Assembly (NCBI GenBank): GCA_038496445.1
Contig: JALMLS010000411.1
Coordinates: 1 to 64,000 of the forward strand
Reading direction: 5' to 3'
Origin: Trichosphaerium sp. ATCC 40318
Lineage: Eukaryota; Discosea; Flabellinia; Trichosidae
Length of the DNA stretch: 64,000 nucleotides
In this document: positions 37,056 to 47,905 of the stretch, piece by piece
Numbering within the stretch: the stretch's first letter is position 1
Layout of the letters: every line of letters begins with the position of its first letter
The notes under the pieces: generated by a model
Databases searched by the model: none
Told to the model about the DNA's origin: nothing
What the model saw: the letters and a program-made list of their open reading frames with translations, nothing else
Position numbers and translations under genes: made by a program

Positions 37056-37127
37056 CTCCCGATCGGGGAATCGAACCCCGAGCTCCCGGATGAGAACCGA
37101 AAATGTTAACCATTACACCAATCGGGA
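37056..37127 (-). tRNA. tRNA-Glu (anticodon CTC)
   Basis: Cloverleaf on the minus strand. The acceptor stem TCCCGAT pairs with ATCGGGA. The D arm holds TGGTGTAATGGTTAACA (A box). The anticodon stem TTCGG/CCGGG surrounds the loop TTCTCAT, giving anticodon CTC. The T arm is CGGGGTTCGATTCCCCG (B box). The CCA end is not encoded, as expected in a eukaryote. Identical in sequence to the copies at 47290 and 52372. A TTTTT tract in the trailer about 10 bases beyond the 3' end serves as a likely Pol III terminator. Confidence 0.95.
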
Positions 37128-37227
37128 ATGCTTGATTTTCATTTGAAAAATATCTGTAACAATCCGTCACACCCCACCAGTACATTTTACTTAGCAGAAA
37201 TAACACGGATACATCCCTTGACACACA

Positions 37228-38382
37228 TCACCCGTTCTTTACCTTATGTTTAAGGTATGGCTCCATGCTTTGGAATGTAGCGCCTTCATCAAGAAAACAA
37301 ACGAGCCACAGTAACATGTGAACGCCAAGCATGAAGGACCCGAATCCTACAATAGCGAACGACATGCGTTCATACTCGTAAAGCGTACAAGTAAATTCAT
37401 GCACCTTTAAACAGTCAGACAAGAATCATGTACAAAGTTTGCTGTCGATTTGCATACCTCATATTTCATCATGACAAGTCCCCACACAACTACCCATATG
37501 AAGCACGTGAAATTAGTAGAGTGCCACCAAAACATGAGAGGATAGAATACAAGTCCTATCACGCCTATTATGTGACTGATACGTCGACGCAATCCAACTG
37601 ATTCAACGCAAATACTTTGCTGTTCATCATATTGTCTGCATATAGTGTTCGATAATGAACACGTGAGTGTCTCCATTTTAAATCCTGACCTACGACTTCT
37701 CTTCCATTCCTCGATTATTTCTTCTTCAGTTATGCCTTCACACTCAACATTATATGCTGTATAATTGCAATGTGTAGTGAGAGGCTCATTAGAGGTGTTG
37801 GCACTCACAAAATCTATCGTGGCATCTACAAAACAACATATAAGTCACCTTATCACGTGATACAAAAAAATTCTTGAAAACACAATAAACAACACAATAA
37901 GGCTTACCCCAAGCCCGTACCTGTGCAAACACCGTTTAATTTTGAGTCTCGTACGTCATAGCGTTGTATTTGGGAAAAGACAAAGGTGTGGTTGTAGATT
38001 TGTCGCCAATCAGGTGTTGTAGAACAAAAAAAGTTTATCTTGAAGTCGTATTTCAAAGCATCCCTTGTAAGTTCTGCATCATCCTCTCTTTTCGCCAGGA
38101 GCGCCATTAGAACAAAAACAAGGAAGATGCTAGGATTTGTTGCTGAGACTTTCCAAAATATGAATTTCCAGTTCCGTATACATCTAGAACGCGTAGAATT
38201 CTTGTTTAGGCAACCCTTGTATAGTTTAATGGTGCGTAGTCACATAATTCGCCAACTGATGTAAAGAGTTGCCTAAAAGCACTTACTTTCATACTTCTAT
38301 GCGCTAACGGTGTGTTTGTACTTTTGGAGGTATCCCTAGCGCTAAATGATTCATCACTCTCTTCATGCCATTTATTATACAT
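37228..38382 (-). CDS. uncharacterised multi-pass membrane protein
   Basis: I do not recognise the family. Start at 38382 (MYNKWHEESDESFSARD), then an intron (about 38220-38287) and a first membrane segment (NPSIFLVFVLMALLA). A long non-membrane part follows with several Cys (NFFCSTTPDW; ETLTCSLSNTICRQYDEQQS), then two close segments (HIIGVIGLVFYPLMFWW and FTCFIWVVVWGLVMMK). After a Cys-containing loop comes a fourth segment (FAIVGFGSFMLGVHMLLWLV). Stop at 37228. The Cys-rich part between the first two spans is probably outside the cytoplasm. The N-terminal exon is joined only by frame, so the start is less certain than the rest. A tRNA-Glu lies about 100 bases beyond the 3' end on the same strand. 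Confidence 0.55.
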
Positions 38383-38586
38383 TATTGTGCTATTGCAACC
38401 ATTGGCTGCACTATACAGGCGCGTTACTGTTTTTTAATGGTCAAACGCAATTCTATCTACAATTTGATTTCCATTTGCAGCATTAGATAGGCTGCGCATT
38501 TATCGCTACTTGTTCTTCTGTAGTCTCCTCTCAAGCATTACAAATGCTTTTACACCTGGCTATCTAGTTAGACCTTACATTCTGTA

Positions 38587-39002
38587 CTATGTACTTGGCG
38601 GCGTACTAGGATCCAAGTTGGGATCGTCCAACAAGTCACCTTTTACCTCAGGATCGGGTTTCGTAATTTCGCTTTTTTGGGCTTTCAAAGCCTCCTCATA
38701 GTCGTCCATTTCGTTTAGGTAAAGAATCTAAGCGTTTATTAAGCGTAGTTGCGGATTTCTCCGTACCCACACGCATTTGGCACAATATTGGCCACAACAT
38801 TCCCCTTCGCCTGGAGGCTCAGGCTTTTTAAGTGTCACATTACCTCTGGCAAAAAAGCATTACATAGTGCTTTAAGGGCGATTATGAACCCTACGTACGT
38901 TGTGGATGCGCGTACGGGGTTTTTCATACCATTTCGCACAGAATTTATCCTTTTTCTGTTTATTACGCGTAGTCCATTGTGTCTGAGCGCTGCTCGTAAC
39001 AT
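38587..39002 (-). CDS. oxidoreductase-like (OXLD1-type) small mitochondrial protein
   Basis: Start at 39002 (MLRAALRHNGLRVINRKR) is rich in Arg and lacks acidic residues, a good mitochondrial presequence. The core is KKPEPPGEGECCGQYCAKCV, followed after an intron (donor GTACGG) by WILYLNEMDDYEEALKAQK. The PPEP...CC...C..CVW...Y...YEEAL pattern is that of the 'oxidoreductase-like' domain (OXLD1, PF09791). The C-terminus is acidic and proline-rich (DDPNLDPSTPPST), with a stop at 38587. About 108 residues, two introns. The family is widespread in eukaryotes and bacteria; its biochemical role is not well defined to my knowledge. Confidence 0.75.
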
Positions 39003-39130
39003 GCGCCCTTCTATTTGATTTTACTCACTGTAAGTTCAACGTGAGTACTGTTTGAAGTTAAGTAACTGCTGAAACCATTTGTGGTTACTAACAAGTTAGT
39101 ACTACACTCATAGTAACAACCTCAAACGCA

Positions 39131-40269
39131 ATGGCCGTAAAAAGTTTCATAGGTGGTTTCACTTCCTGCCCGCTTTACCGCCTTGGTTCGCAAACAGATA
39201 TTAGATACCTATTAAAAGAGGAAATGCCTGGTACAGAAATTACAGTACATTCTGGCCCAAAAGGTGAAGAAATGATACATCCAGAGCGACTGATACTCAA
39301 AAACGGCAAAGGTATCGTAATAGTACTGATTTCACCTCATATAGCCCCTAGCGTTACTAAAACAACTTGTCTTGCGTAGAACGCACCTAAAACCACTTTT
39401 GAAGTAACCGCAGCTAGTTAAAACGCTAATTTCCTTGTTTTAGAAGTAAGCACATACCAAGGCGTTTCCTTTTACTCTCACCGCCTCATTTACCCTCACA
39501 AGCATCGTTTTGTACTTCCATCTCGATCTGTAATACCTGATGGTCTTCGATTTTATCACAACCACAAGCACTGTTGGTACGCTGTACCAAAGGAAACGAT
39601 GCCTGTAGCCAAATATATCGACCTTTTAGAGGAATTTGGGTACGTCATAACATGTCAAATAATCACGTGATGGCGGTTACAATTATGTCAAAAACTCTGA
39701 ATTATTGACATTTTTTTTTGTTCAGAAAAGAACCTCCATGGGCACCTGATAGTATTGATGTTGACGATGGAAAATATGATGACATTGTGCCTTTATTTGA
39801 AGGCAAACAAATTGGAAGTATAAAGAACTATGTCGTAGAAGCAGTTAATACTCATATGAACATGCTCAAGGCTGCTGCAGCTGGTGATCCTTTATTCGAT
39901 CTAGCTATTCAAAAATACATGGCTATCATACGACAAATGGTGATTGAAGATGAGGGTATGCCATTGATGAAGTACATGGACGTCTCTAAAGTGAACTTTC
40001 ACTACATTACAGATTATTTTACAAAGCACAGACACGCCATAGGAGATGAAGGTATATACGAAATTAACGGTGTTGCTATTGACCAAGCCGACTTGGCTGT
40101 TGGTACTGCATTGCTACAAGTTTATGAGGAAGCAGCAGAAGCAATGGATAAGAAGAATGTAACAGATGATGAACTTCATACGTTCTTATTTCTGAGACCA
40201 TACTTTACATCAGAAATGGCGGAAGCGGCTGCTAAATCAAAAGGACCGGACATACCAGGTATGACGTAG
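39131..40269 (+). CDS. conserved-looking protein of unknown function
   Basis: Start at 39131 (MAVKSFIGGFTSCPLYRLGS). Exons read MIHPERLILKNGKG, then TYQGVSFYSHRLIYPHKHRF, FYHNHKHCWYAVPKETMP and VAKYIDLLEEFG. A long last exon (39727-40269) is mostly helical and acidic (YDDIVPLFEGKQIGSIKNYV; KYMAIIRQMVIEDEGMP; LHTFLFLRPYFTSEMAEAAA). About 320 residues with introns near 39315-39445 and 39640-39725 (long T run before the acceptor). I see no known domain or membrane span. The Tyr/His-rich first half and helical second half could suit an organelle-complex subunit, but this is speculation. Clear codon continuity supports a real gene. Confidence 0.6.
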
Positions 40270-40366
40270 AAAATAAAAAAGCATTTGTACAAAATGACAT
40301 AACCGAATTGAATGATAAATTGACGATACACGTGGTCAATGAGGTGAAAAAGTTAAAGCGATGTAG

Positions 40367-40843
40367 TCACCAAAACGAATTATTTGAGAAACACGTGATT
40401 ATTTTCTTTTTTGGTTTTTGAAGTACTAGGTCACTTTCCTCGCAGTATTTGTGCCACTGTATCATGTAAAATGGATTATTGCGTCTATGGCAAGTCTGCA
40501 AATGATTTCTGCGGTTGGTTAAGTTTAACGTTATCAAAATACGACGTACTGGTGCTGGTGGTTCGCCAAGGTTAAGTTTTTTCTTGGTTTGGCGTCCAAA
40601 GCCTTTTTACAAACGCGTGTAAGAAATTATACATCCAAAAAAAAAGAAAACGTTAAAACGCGCGGTACCTGAGGTGGAATGAGCACCATGGTCATCGTGG
40701 TGCTTGTTAGGTGTCCATGTAACTTCTTTTTTGATCTGGATAAGAATTATTATTTGTCAAGGGGGTACTCATAGACGTCACACCTTTTTAGGTTGTTGTT
40801 CCTTTATCTTATTCTCAAAAAAATTCTTATGTGTCGATGCCAT
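40367..40843 (-). CDS. small basic protein, unknown function
   Basis: Start at 40843 (MASTHKNFFENKIKEQQPKK). After an intron (donor GTGTGA), IKKEVTWTPNKHHDDHGAHS follows. After a second intron (donor GTACCG) comes GFGRQTKKKLNLGEPPAP, then a third (donor GTACGT) and TCHRRNNPFYMIQWHKYCEE. Stop near 40367. About 100 residues, Lys/His-rich and probably disordered. No family recognised. The four joins keep one frame, which argues for a real gene, but the last part (QKPKKKIITC) could be past a true splice site. Confidence 0.45.
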
Positions 40844-40986
40844 GATTACAAGCTTTTTTGGTTGAGCGTTGCTTAACCAAAAGCGTAAATTAAGAAATAT
40901 TTTGCAGAAAGGTATGTCATCAGTCAACCGTAAAGAATAAAGGAACTAACGTTTTATTGGAGCATGCATGATTGAAAAAAAAAAAA

Positions 40987-43082
40987 TTATTGTTTTGCTT
41001 CCTCTTCTTTGTCTTCTTTTTCGTCGACTTCCATTTTGTCTGCTTTAGGTTCTTCTGCAGGTTTTGAGGCAGGTTTCTACAAAAGTTATGTTAATTGAAA
41101 AAAAAATGAAAGTAAAAGTAAAACAGAGTCCATGTGAAGTAATACGTACCTCTTTCTTCTCCATCTCGCCTAGGCGTGTGAACAAGTTGGCGAATGTCTT
41201 CTTATCCTTTTTCTTCTGTTGATTGATTCTTTGTTGCAAGCGTTGTAAAGCACGTTTGACTTCCTTGTTATCAGGATCGAGTTTCAAAGCACTAATTGCA
41301 AAAAATTAATCACCAAAAAAACAATCAAAAAGATGATAAATGATTTGGACGTTACGTTTTGAGATCAGTTCTAGCATCATCCCATTTATCAACAGCAATG
41401 TATGTTTGACCTCTTCTGTATAGTGCCTTAATATTATTGGCATCTTGTTCTAATACCTAGCGACAGGGGTAAGAAACTGCAGTACAAACGGAGCAAAAAA
41501 AAAAAAAAAAAAAAAATGAAGCATAAAGTTCTTCGCACCTTCTTGCAATGCTCGAGGACCTTGGCGTGGTCTTTTTTACGCATGAATACGGCAGCCATAT
41601 TGTTGTTGCAAGGCACCTTAATCTTTTCTTTAGCCTCAGCCTTTTCTTCATCCTTCAAATCATTGTCGTATTGAAAGAACTTTACGGCAACTTCGTATTT
41701 CTTCAAGGCACGATCGAATTTTTTCTGTTTGAATAATTCATTACCTTGCAGACGACGTTTCATAGCAGCTTCCATTTTATCAGAAAATTCTTTCATCTCC
41801 CAAGCTTCTTTCTCCTAAAACAAAAAAAAAATCAGAAAACAGCTAACATCAAAGAGGGAAGGGCGTTAAAACACAATTTGTTGGTGCCCAAATAAAAGTT
41901 GCACGTGACATGCATAACCAAGATTTTTAAGTGAAAAAAAAAAGTATTGGCAACACGTGAAATCATCAAGTAGTTGGGTAGTGGTACATACACGTGTGAA
42001 CTCTACGAGTTCGATAGTGTAAACAAGTGTTGCATTTGCAGGAATACCAAGTGCTTCTTCGCCAGCCTCGCCATAAGCATAGCTTGGTTGAATAGTGAGA
42101 ATTGCTTTTTCTCCTTGTTTCATGCTCTCCAAACCAACTTCAACACCACGGACTACTTGCTCTAAAAAAAACGAGTAAATAAATTAAATCAATCAAAAAA
42201 TTTCATGAGATGTATGTATTTCATTTTGTTTACCATCTCCAAGAATAACCTCAAAGTTTTCTCTCTCTTCGATTACTTTATCATTGCACTCGAGTTTAAG
42301 GTTTAGTTTACACTTGGTTTCGAATTTTGGTGTTTGATAGGCTTCCTTTGATCCCTCTACAAGTGTCTTCTTCATAACACCGCCATCCTAATGATAATAT
42401 AAGCAACGAGTAGCCAAGAATGTAAAATTGTTTTCAAAAAGAAAAAAAAACCATTTGAGTCGCGTTTGGGTTAGGTGGTAGGTAGGCTTGAGGAGGTGGG
42501 TTTGTTTGAAAGAAAATAAACATACATTTGACAAATCCCGTTCGTTGGAGAAAGAGACTAATTCTACTTCAAATACGAGTGTAGCGTTTTTAGGGATTTT
42601 AGGAGGGGATCCATTTTCGCCGTAAGCGTACTCAGGCGCCAAGGTGAATTTGGCGATTTCTCCCTTCTTCATGGTGGCTACACCTTGGTCCCAGCCCTTA
42701 ATGACGCGGCCTTGGCCGATTGGAAACTCAAAGAGTGTCCCTCTATCTCTTGAAGAGTCGAATTTGGTGCCATCGAGCAGGGTACCGACGTAGTGCACTG
42801 ATTGGTTGTAAGTAGGGCGTTGTTAGATATTTGTAGCCTATCAAAACAAAAACTTTGCAAGCAGCATTGTAGGCGTTTATAAAGTTCTTGGGCGGTACAA
42901 AATATGTAGTTATTGCGCGGAAACAGAAAAAAAAATGTACCTTTGACCTCTGAGCCGTTTATTGGCCTCTCGAAACCCTCTCCCTCCTTGATAATCTCTT
43001 TTAATATTCCTCCATCATTATTGATGTCCTCAGGACCTTTGGAGTCTCCTGCTTTTGCTAAGTTATCTTGGGTATCGGCCAT
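40987..43082 (-). CDS. FKBP-type peptidyl-prolyl isomerase with TPR repeats (FKBP51/52, ROF1-like)
   Basis: Immunophilin co-chaperone that binds Hsp90 through its TPR domain. Start at 43082 ([16 protein letters not shown]). The first FKBP domain has [35 protein letters not shown] and [16 protein letters not shown], so the active-site residues are kept. A second FKBP domain is less conserved ([46 protein letters not shown]). The TPR region follows: [40 protein letters not shown] and [21 protein letters not shown] Lys-rich helix and acidic tail ([15 protein letters not shown]) end at the stop at 40987. Eight or so introns. The domain order matches FKBP4/5 and plant ROF proteins; no transmembrane tail. 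Confidence 0.93.
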
Positions 43083-43342
43083 TGTAAAACGAGTTGCTTT
43101 GCTAACGAATTATGAAGATGAAACTATTTTTTTCAAAATTTCTGTGTAGTCCACACCAACTTTCCACCTTTTTTTCGCCCAGATTCCTTTTATTGGTGCT
43201 ATGGCTCTTCCAAGTTCAGCGTCGCTAGTGCGTGTAAATTCATGACATCCTAGAAGTTGTGACACGTCGCTCCTATTAGCGGACTAAGGCAATATGTCAG
43301 TTTTAAGTTGTAAATAGAAGAGTGAGGAATCTAGTACGATTG

Positions 43343-44461
43343 ATGGCGTTGTATGGCTATGGCAAGAAGTATTTTACGTGGATATTCGCGTACATTGGGC
43401 TAATGTTGTTTTGCAACATTGCTGGCTATGGAGTATGCGTTTCCTGTATCTACCACACGTTTTTAATCAAAATCATTATTTCCGTTTACCCTTGACTCGT
43501 CAGACGTAAAAGGCATACTTCCTAAGGCAATATTATGGATTACTGGCGCTATGTCGTTCTATTTTCACTTCAAGGTTCCCAAAAATAATTTAAACCGTAG
43601 TTTACGCCTGTCATAGGTTGTACATAGCGACCCAGGGTATTTACCAAAAACACAAAAGCAACCTCCACAAACTACACCTGGAGTGGGTCCACAACATAAA
43701 AATTGTTACACTTGTAACGTACGTTAACAGTACGCATAGTTATTTACAACTGACTTGTCATAAACTTGATAGATTGTTCGCCCATTACGCTCAAAACATT
43801 GTCGCGTTTGTGACCGTTGCGTACAGAAATTTGATCATCATTGTATCTTTGTGAATGCTTGTATTGGACAGAAAAATTTTGCTGTATTTTTTGCATTCAT
43901 TCTTTCTACTGCAGCACATATTTACTCCGGTCTTGCTTTGGGTCTTTACTGTACGTCCCAGCACAAATATTCTGTTACTAAAAGGTTGATTAGATTTTAT
44001 GTATGAAGAGCCAGATGAAAGCGTTATCTTTTGGGGTTTTACGCGTCACGTGATACTCATTGTGTACAATAAGTTCTTTTGAGAAGTTGAAAAAAAAAAT
44101 AGTATTTTGACATTTTGTATGTAGGTGTATGACGTGGGGAGTGTATTTGACATTTGGTATTACACTAGTAACAATCATTGCGTTAATTGCTTGCGTATTC
44201 AATGTGACACTAAATGAAGTGCTAAATAGGTACGGTCTAGCGGCTCACTCAGGCGTACAAAATCAAATACGTCGTTGTACAAGTGGTATTTTATTGACAT
44301 TTTTGTTTAGTAAGAGGTATGGCTATCCAATTTGGCGTCCACGGTTCTATAATCCGTTCTACAAGGACGCCACAACGAATTTATTAATGACATTGAACTT
44401 TATCAAAGAACCTGTTCTATATGACTGGAAGTTTATACAAGATGGCTCCAGAGATGTTTAA
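43343..44461 (+). CDS. DHHC-type protein S-palmitoyltransferase
   Basis: Transfers palmitate to cysteines of target proteins at endomembranes or the plasma membrane. Start at 43343 ([20 protein letters not shown]) opens into TM1; TM2 contains [14 protein letters not shown]. Then comes SDPGYLPKT (the conserved DPG box). The Cys-rich domain reads CYTCNV...[19 protein letters not shown] with the catalytic DHHC, followed by [21 protein letters not shown]4 lies around 44.14 kb ([19 protein letters not shown]), then [10 protein letters not shown] in the place of the TTxE motif. The C-terminus contains [18 protein letters not shown], similar to the aPaaT-type end of the family. Stop 44459-44461, 27 bases from the convergent F-box gene stop. 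Five introns. Confidence 0.9.
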
Positions 44462-44488
44462 CAAGAAAAAAAAAAGACCATATTAATC

Positions 44489-45055
44489 TTAGCGCACTCG
44501 TCCTTGTCTCTCAAGCTGTTGAAGGATGGATACGAGAAACTGTTCTATAGAGCAATTTTTGGGAGGTCCTGTTCTTTTTAAAGTGCTGTGAACTCTTCGA
44601 AAGTAAACGAAATATTCTGACGAGAAGTCCTTGTATTTTTTTCTCATTGCTACGTTCACGTGTCAAATACAATCAATCACGTGTATTTTATATAAACAAA
44701 ACAACTAACGTACCATCATACAATGCAGCAACAAATGAGGCATCTATAATACCAGTGTTAGAGGTTAAATTACAAAGGCAAGCGTACTCTCTTCAGTTGG
44801 AGGTAAAGTGGATTTCAATAGAAAAACAGCATAAAGATGCATCTGTTTTGTTGCCATTTTCCACCATCTCTTGCATGTTTTTCTCGCTCTTTTAAGGTCA
44901 TACATGATGAGGTATTTTAGAATCTCTGTAATAACGTCGTCTGGGAGAACAGGTAACGGTTTTGTCAAATCGATAAGTTCGCAACTTTTAGTCAGATCAA
45001 CATAACCTATCTTAGACGGTTTACATTCTATAATTTCGGCGTCTACATCTATCAT
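44489..45055 (-). CDS. short F-box protein
   Basis: Probable SCF ubiquitin-ligase adaptor. Start at 45055 (MIDVDAEIIECKPSKIGY). After a 35-residue leader the F-box reads LPVLPDDVITEILKYLIM-YDLKRARKTCKRWW. Two introns (donors GTACGC near 44785 and GTACGT near 44715) lead to a C-terminal part with YKDFSSEYFVYFRRVHSTLK and IEQFLVSILQQLERQGRV, stop at 44489. No LRR, WD or kelch repeats are seen, so any substrate-binding region must be the short helical tail. About 150 residues. A CACGTG pair lies in the second intron (about 44660 and 44681). Confidence 0.65.
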
Positions 45056-45192
45056 ATCGCCAACTAATAATGTTTAGCGAATTACACATGTAAATGGTTT
45101 CCAAACCCTGTCTGTACGTCAAAGCAGGCATGTCCATCGCGTTTCAAAGGAAGATTGCGGAATGCTCGTTGGTTTAAGCGCCAAGGGCTTAA

Positions 45193-47127
45193 ATGGCTGT
45201 AAAAGTAATGCCTCAGGAGCAGCGAAAGGTTCGGTATGTCACACCGGGCACGTTGTGGTACAAAGATGGCGTACGTTTGTTCTTCAACGCGTTTTTAAAT
45301 TTATTAACCGCTAGGCGTCAAGTACCTACGTCACGAGTTCTACAACGTAAAAGATTGGACAATGTAGCAAAGAAGGCTAAAATAAAGGATCTAGGTAAAA
45401 CATTGTTTAAAAACAGCATTAATAGCGAATAGACGGGTGGTACAGTAACGGTGCCAAACTTCTGAAACATGCGGAACCTCAATTAATGTAAAACGCCTCA
45501 AACCTATCAGAATCCTAACGTACGTTTAGGAAACTCTATGGTGGTGATGCTTATCTTTGCTTTTCTTCACTTTATCCAGCACATGGCTGGCTGTCATGGA
45601 AATTTTAGTACAAAAACAAAATGCTTTTTTGGAAAGTTTTTTAACATCTTGGCAGTACCATGCCTCCACATTACTGGCATAATAAACAGAACCAACGTGT
45701 ACATATGGACCAAATTAGTGAGATTTTGGGTGTCAAGCATTTAGATGATTGGTATGGCGTTAAGAGCCAGGATATCATTGAAAACGCCGCTGCGTTATTT
45801 GGGCACGTGCCAAATAGAAAAATTTTCTGGTGTTTACTTTTTTTTCAACAGGTACTTTGGCAACTCTCTTTCCGCCTGCCTTTCCTCGGTGTACCCTCAA
45901 TACCACTGGGACCCAACGAAGTTCAAGTAGGCATTTCTTTTGGAAGAACAAGGAGTGATTGATGTTGCACTTAGGCATACACCAAACAAGTACTGGGACG
46001 ATGTTGACAATCAAAGGAAACATCTTGATGCCATTGGAAAAAAGTTGAACCTGAAGCTTATGGATGATTGGCACACAGTGCTAGTCTCTAGTGTACTTGA
46101 TAATGGTGGCACACAAATATTGTATGTCATACTTGGAGTTACTATCCATGACCTTGATTAAGGCGACGATACAATAACGTGATGGAACAATGTCTGAGGG
46201 AGCTGTATCCGGATGTTACTTGGAAAAAGTGGAAGTTCTCAATCTATGTTCAAAAAAAGTGGACTGAAGTAAGTAAGAGAAAGTATCTCTGGCAAAAGCC
46301 ATATTGGATGCAAGAAAAGAACCAGAAAGCATTCTTGATGAAACTACAAAGGAATTTAAATATAACAACGCCGGAAATGTGGTAAGCTCTAACTATCGTT
46401 TTTCTCAAAATTATTTCAAGGTTTCTTGTCTTAAAGTCCTTTAGGTACAGAGTCTCATTCGATGACCTCAAATATAGTGGTGGATCAGGTATACGTAAAT
46501 ATTGGCCAAGGGCATTACTATCTCTAAGACCAGAATTTCCTTGGCAGTGGCGAGCGTTCAGTCACTTAAACAAACAAGCTAAACAAAGGTAATAGATCAT
46601 AACATTTTAGAATTTATTTGTTAATGCAACCTCTTTAGAGCTCTCATTGTAGTCCTTTGTGACATTTTTCCAAACATGGATATCATTGAAGAATTTGCAG
46701 TGGAGATGACTGACAGCATCTCCCCTTATATCACAGTGGATGCGTATATCCCATCGCTTGATCTTGCGTTTGAATACCAAGGTACATAGACGATTCTTAG
46801 GACTTTTATAACATGTACACAGGAGAGCAACACTACACTGACGTTCTTCCATGGCATTCTTCAGGGATGCAAATTTCTAGAGACAACGTCAAAGCTGAAA
46901 AGTGCAGAAGCGCTGGTAAGTAGAAATATTTTTCCGTACTTTTATTTCAAGAGTTTAATTAAGTGTTTTACTCTTTAGGTATTTCTCTCATTCCGATACC
47001 GTTTTGGTGGAAAGGAGACCACGAATCCGTAGTAGCAACCATTCTATATTATAGACCTACCATTGGCTTGATGCCAACACATGCACAACCTCTTCTTCAA
47101 AGTATAGCTAATGAAATGGGCAAGTAA
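45193..47127 (+). CDS. protein with four 'LDDWY' repeats and a C-terminal PD-(D/E)XK nuclease-like domain
   Basis: Start at 45193 (MAVKVMPQEQRKVRYVTPGT). Four copies of one repeat type follow. Each has an 'NQR..LD.....KIK.LDDWY.V' helix part and a 'Y..SL...L..LYP...W..WKF' part: R1 KRLDNVAKKAKIKDL-DGWYS then LYGGDAYLCFSSLYPAHGW; R2 GVKHLDDWYGVKSQDI then FGNSLSACLSSVYPQYHW; R3 NQRKHLDAIGKKLNLKLMDD then NNVMEQCLRELYPDVTWKKW; R4 NQKAFLMKLQRNLNI then KYWPRALLSLRPEFPWQW. The C-terminal domain has VDAYIPSLDLAFEYQGEQHY, ISRDNVKAEKCRSAG and ISLIPIPFWW. The D, E-x-Q and K positions fit a PD-(D/E)XK (Vsr/DUF559-like) fold. The repeats look like DNA- or RNA-binding helical units. Stop 47125-47127. One intron (about 45269-45338) seems to need a GC donor. 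Function unknown; a nucleic-acid endonuclease is an inference. Confidence 0.65.
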
Positions 47128-47158
47128 AAATAAGTGTTTTAGTTATTGACTCGTTCAA

Positions 47159-47546
47159 GGGCATCTCATGAAACCAAATCAAGTATCTGTTGTTGTACAG
47201 TAAAGACAAGGTAGATACAGATACAGAATGAAGTAAGCTAGCAACGCTGGCGGACTGACATGGCACGTTTTGCATGGTTAAGTAAGCATTCCCGATTGGT
47301 GTAATGGTTAACATTTTCGGTTCTCATCCGGGAGCTCGGGGTTCGATTCCCCGATCGGGAGCTAATCTTTTTGCCATTCCTGCAATTACACTGCTTTTTA
47401 TTACTTGCCATTGACGCGATACATGAGCTGCGATTGTGTTTAAATTGGATACAACGACAAAGCAGAAAATATTTATTTTCGTTGTACTACATTTATTACA
47501 ACATGTGGTACTTGCAACATATCAATAAACCTTTTCAGGTTAAACC
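47159..47546 (+). repeat. duplicated block, copy A, carrying tRNA-Glu(CTC)
   Basis: About 388 bases nearly identical to 52241-52631, with roughly a dozen differences by eye. It includes 131 bases upstream of the tRNA gene, the tRNA and about 185 bases downstream. Weaker similarity continues on both sides (AAGTGTTTTAG on the left; GTTCT-GCAA and CCAGAG on the right), so the original duplicated segment was longer. It begins about 30 bases after the stop of the nuclease-like gene. No terminal repeats or target-site duplications were seen. Confidence 0.9.
47290..47361 (+). tRNA. tRNA-Glu (anticodon CTC)
   Basis: Same cloverleaf as the minus-strand copy at 37056-37127: acceptor TCCCGAT/ATCGGGA, A box TGGTGTAATGG, anticodon loop TTCTCAT and T arm GGTTCGATTCC. 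Trailer CTAATCTTTTT gives a Pol III terminator. Lies inside duplicated block A. Confidence 0.95.
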
Positions 47547-47905
47547 TCCTATTGTAAACATCTCCTGTTACCAGCTGGGTTCTCGCAATTCAAACGTTCC
47601 AGAGACTTGGCACAAGATTCCCAATGTTGTTAAAGTAATTTAGTAATTTGATTGCACAAACCCAAATTCAGGAAGAGTGCCTTACAACCATGATCTAGTA
47701 TTTCGTGTTCGCGTACAATAAAATGGTTGTACGTTAAAAGTTATGTTCAGTAGGAATCACTACACTATTTAAACGAAAGTGTTGACTGGTTTCCTGGGTG
47801 AAACAGTTGTTTAATAGTACATGAGAGCTGCTTCTTTAGCTCTTCTTGGATAAAAAAATTGATTACAATAAAAACACGATCGTTGTTGTAGTACTTGCGG
47901 GTTCC
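47547..47905. other. intergenic region between duplicated block A and RPB5
   Basis: About 360 bases. The first ~80 retain diffuse similarity to the bases after block B. No gene recognised in the rest; it holds the 3' flank of RPB5. Confidence 0.3.
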
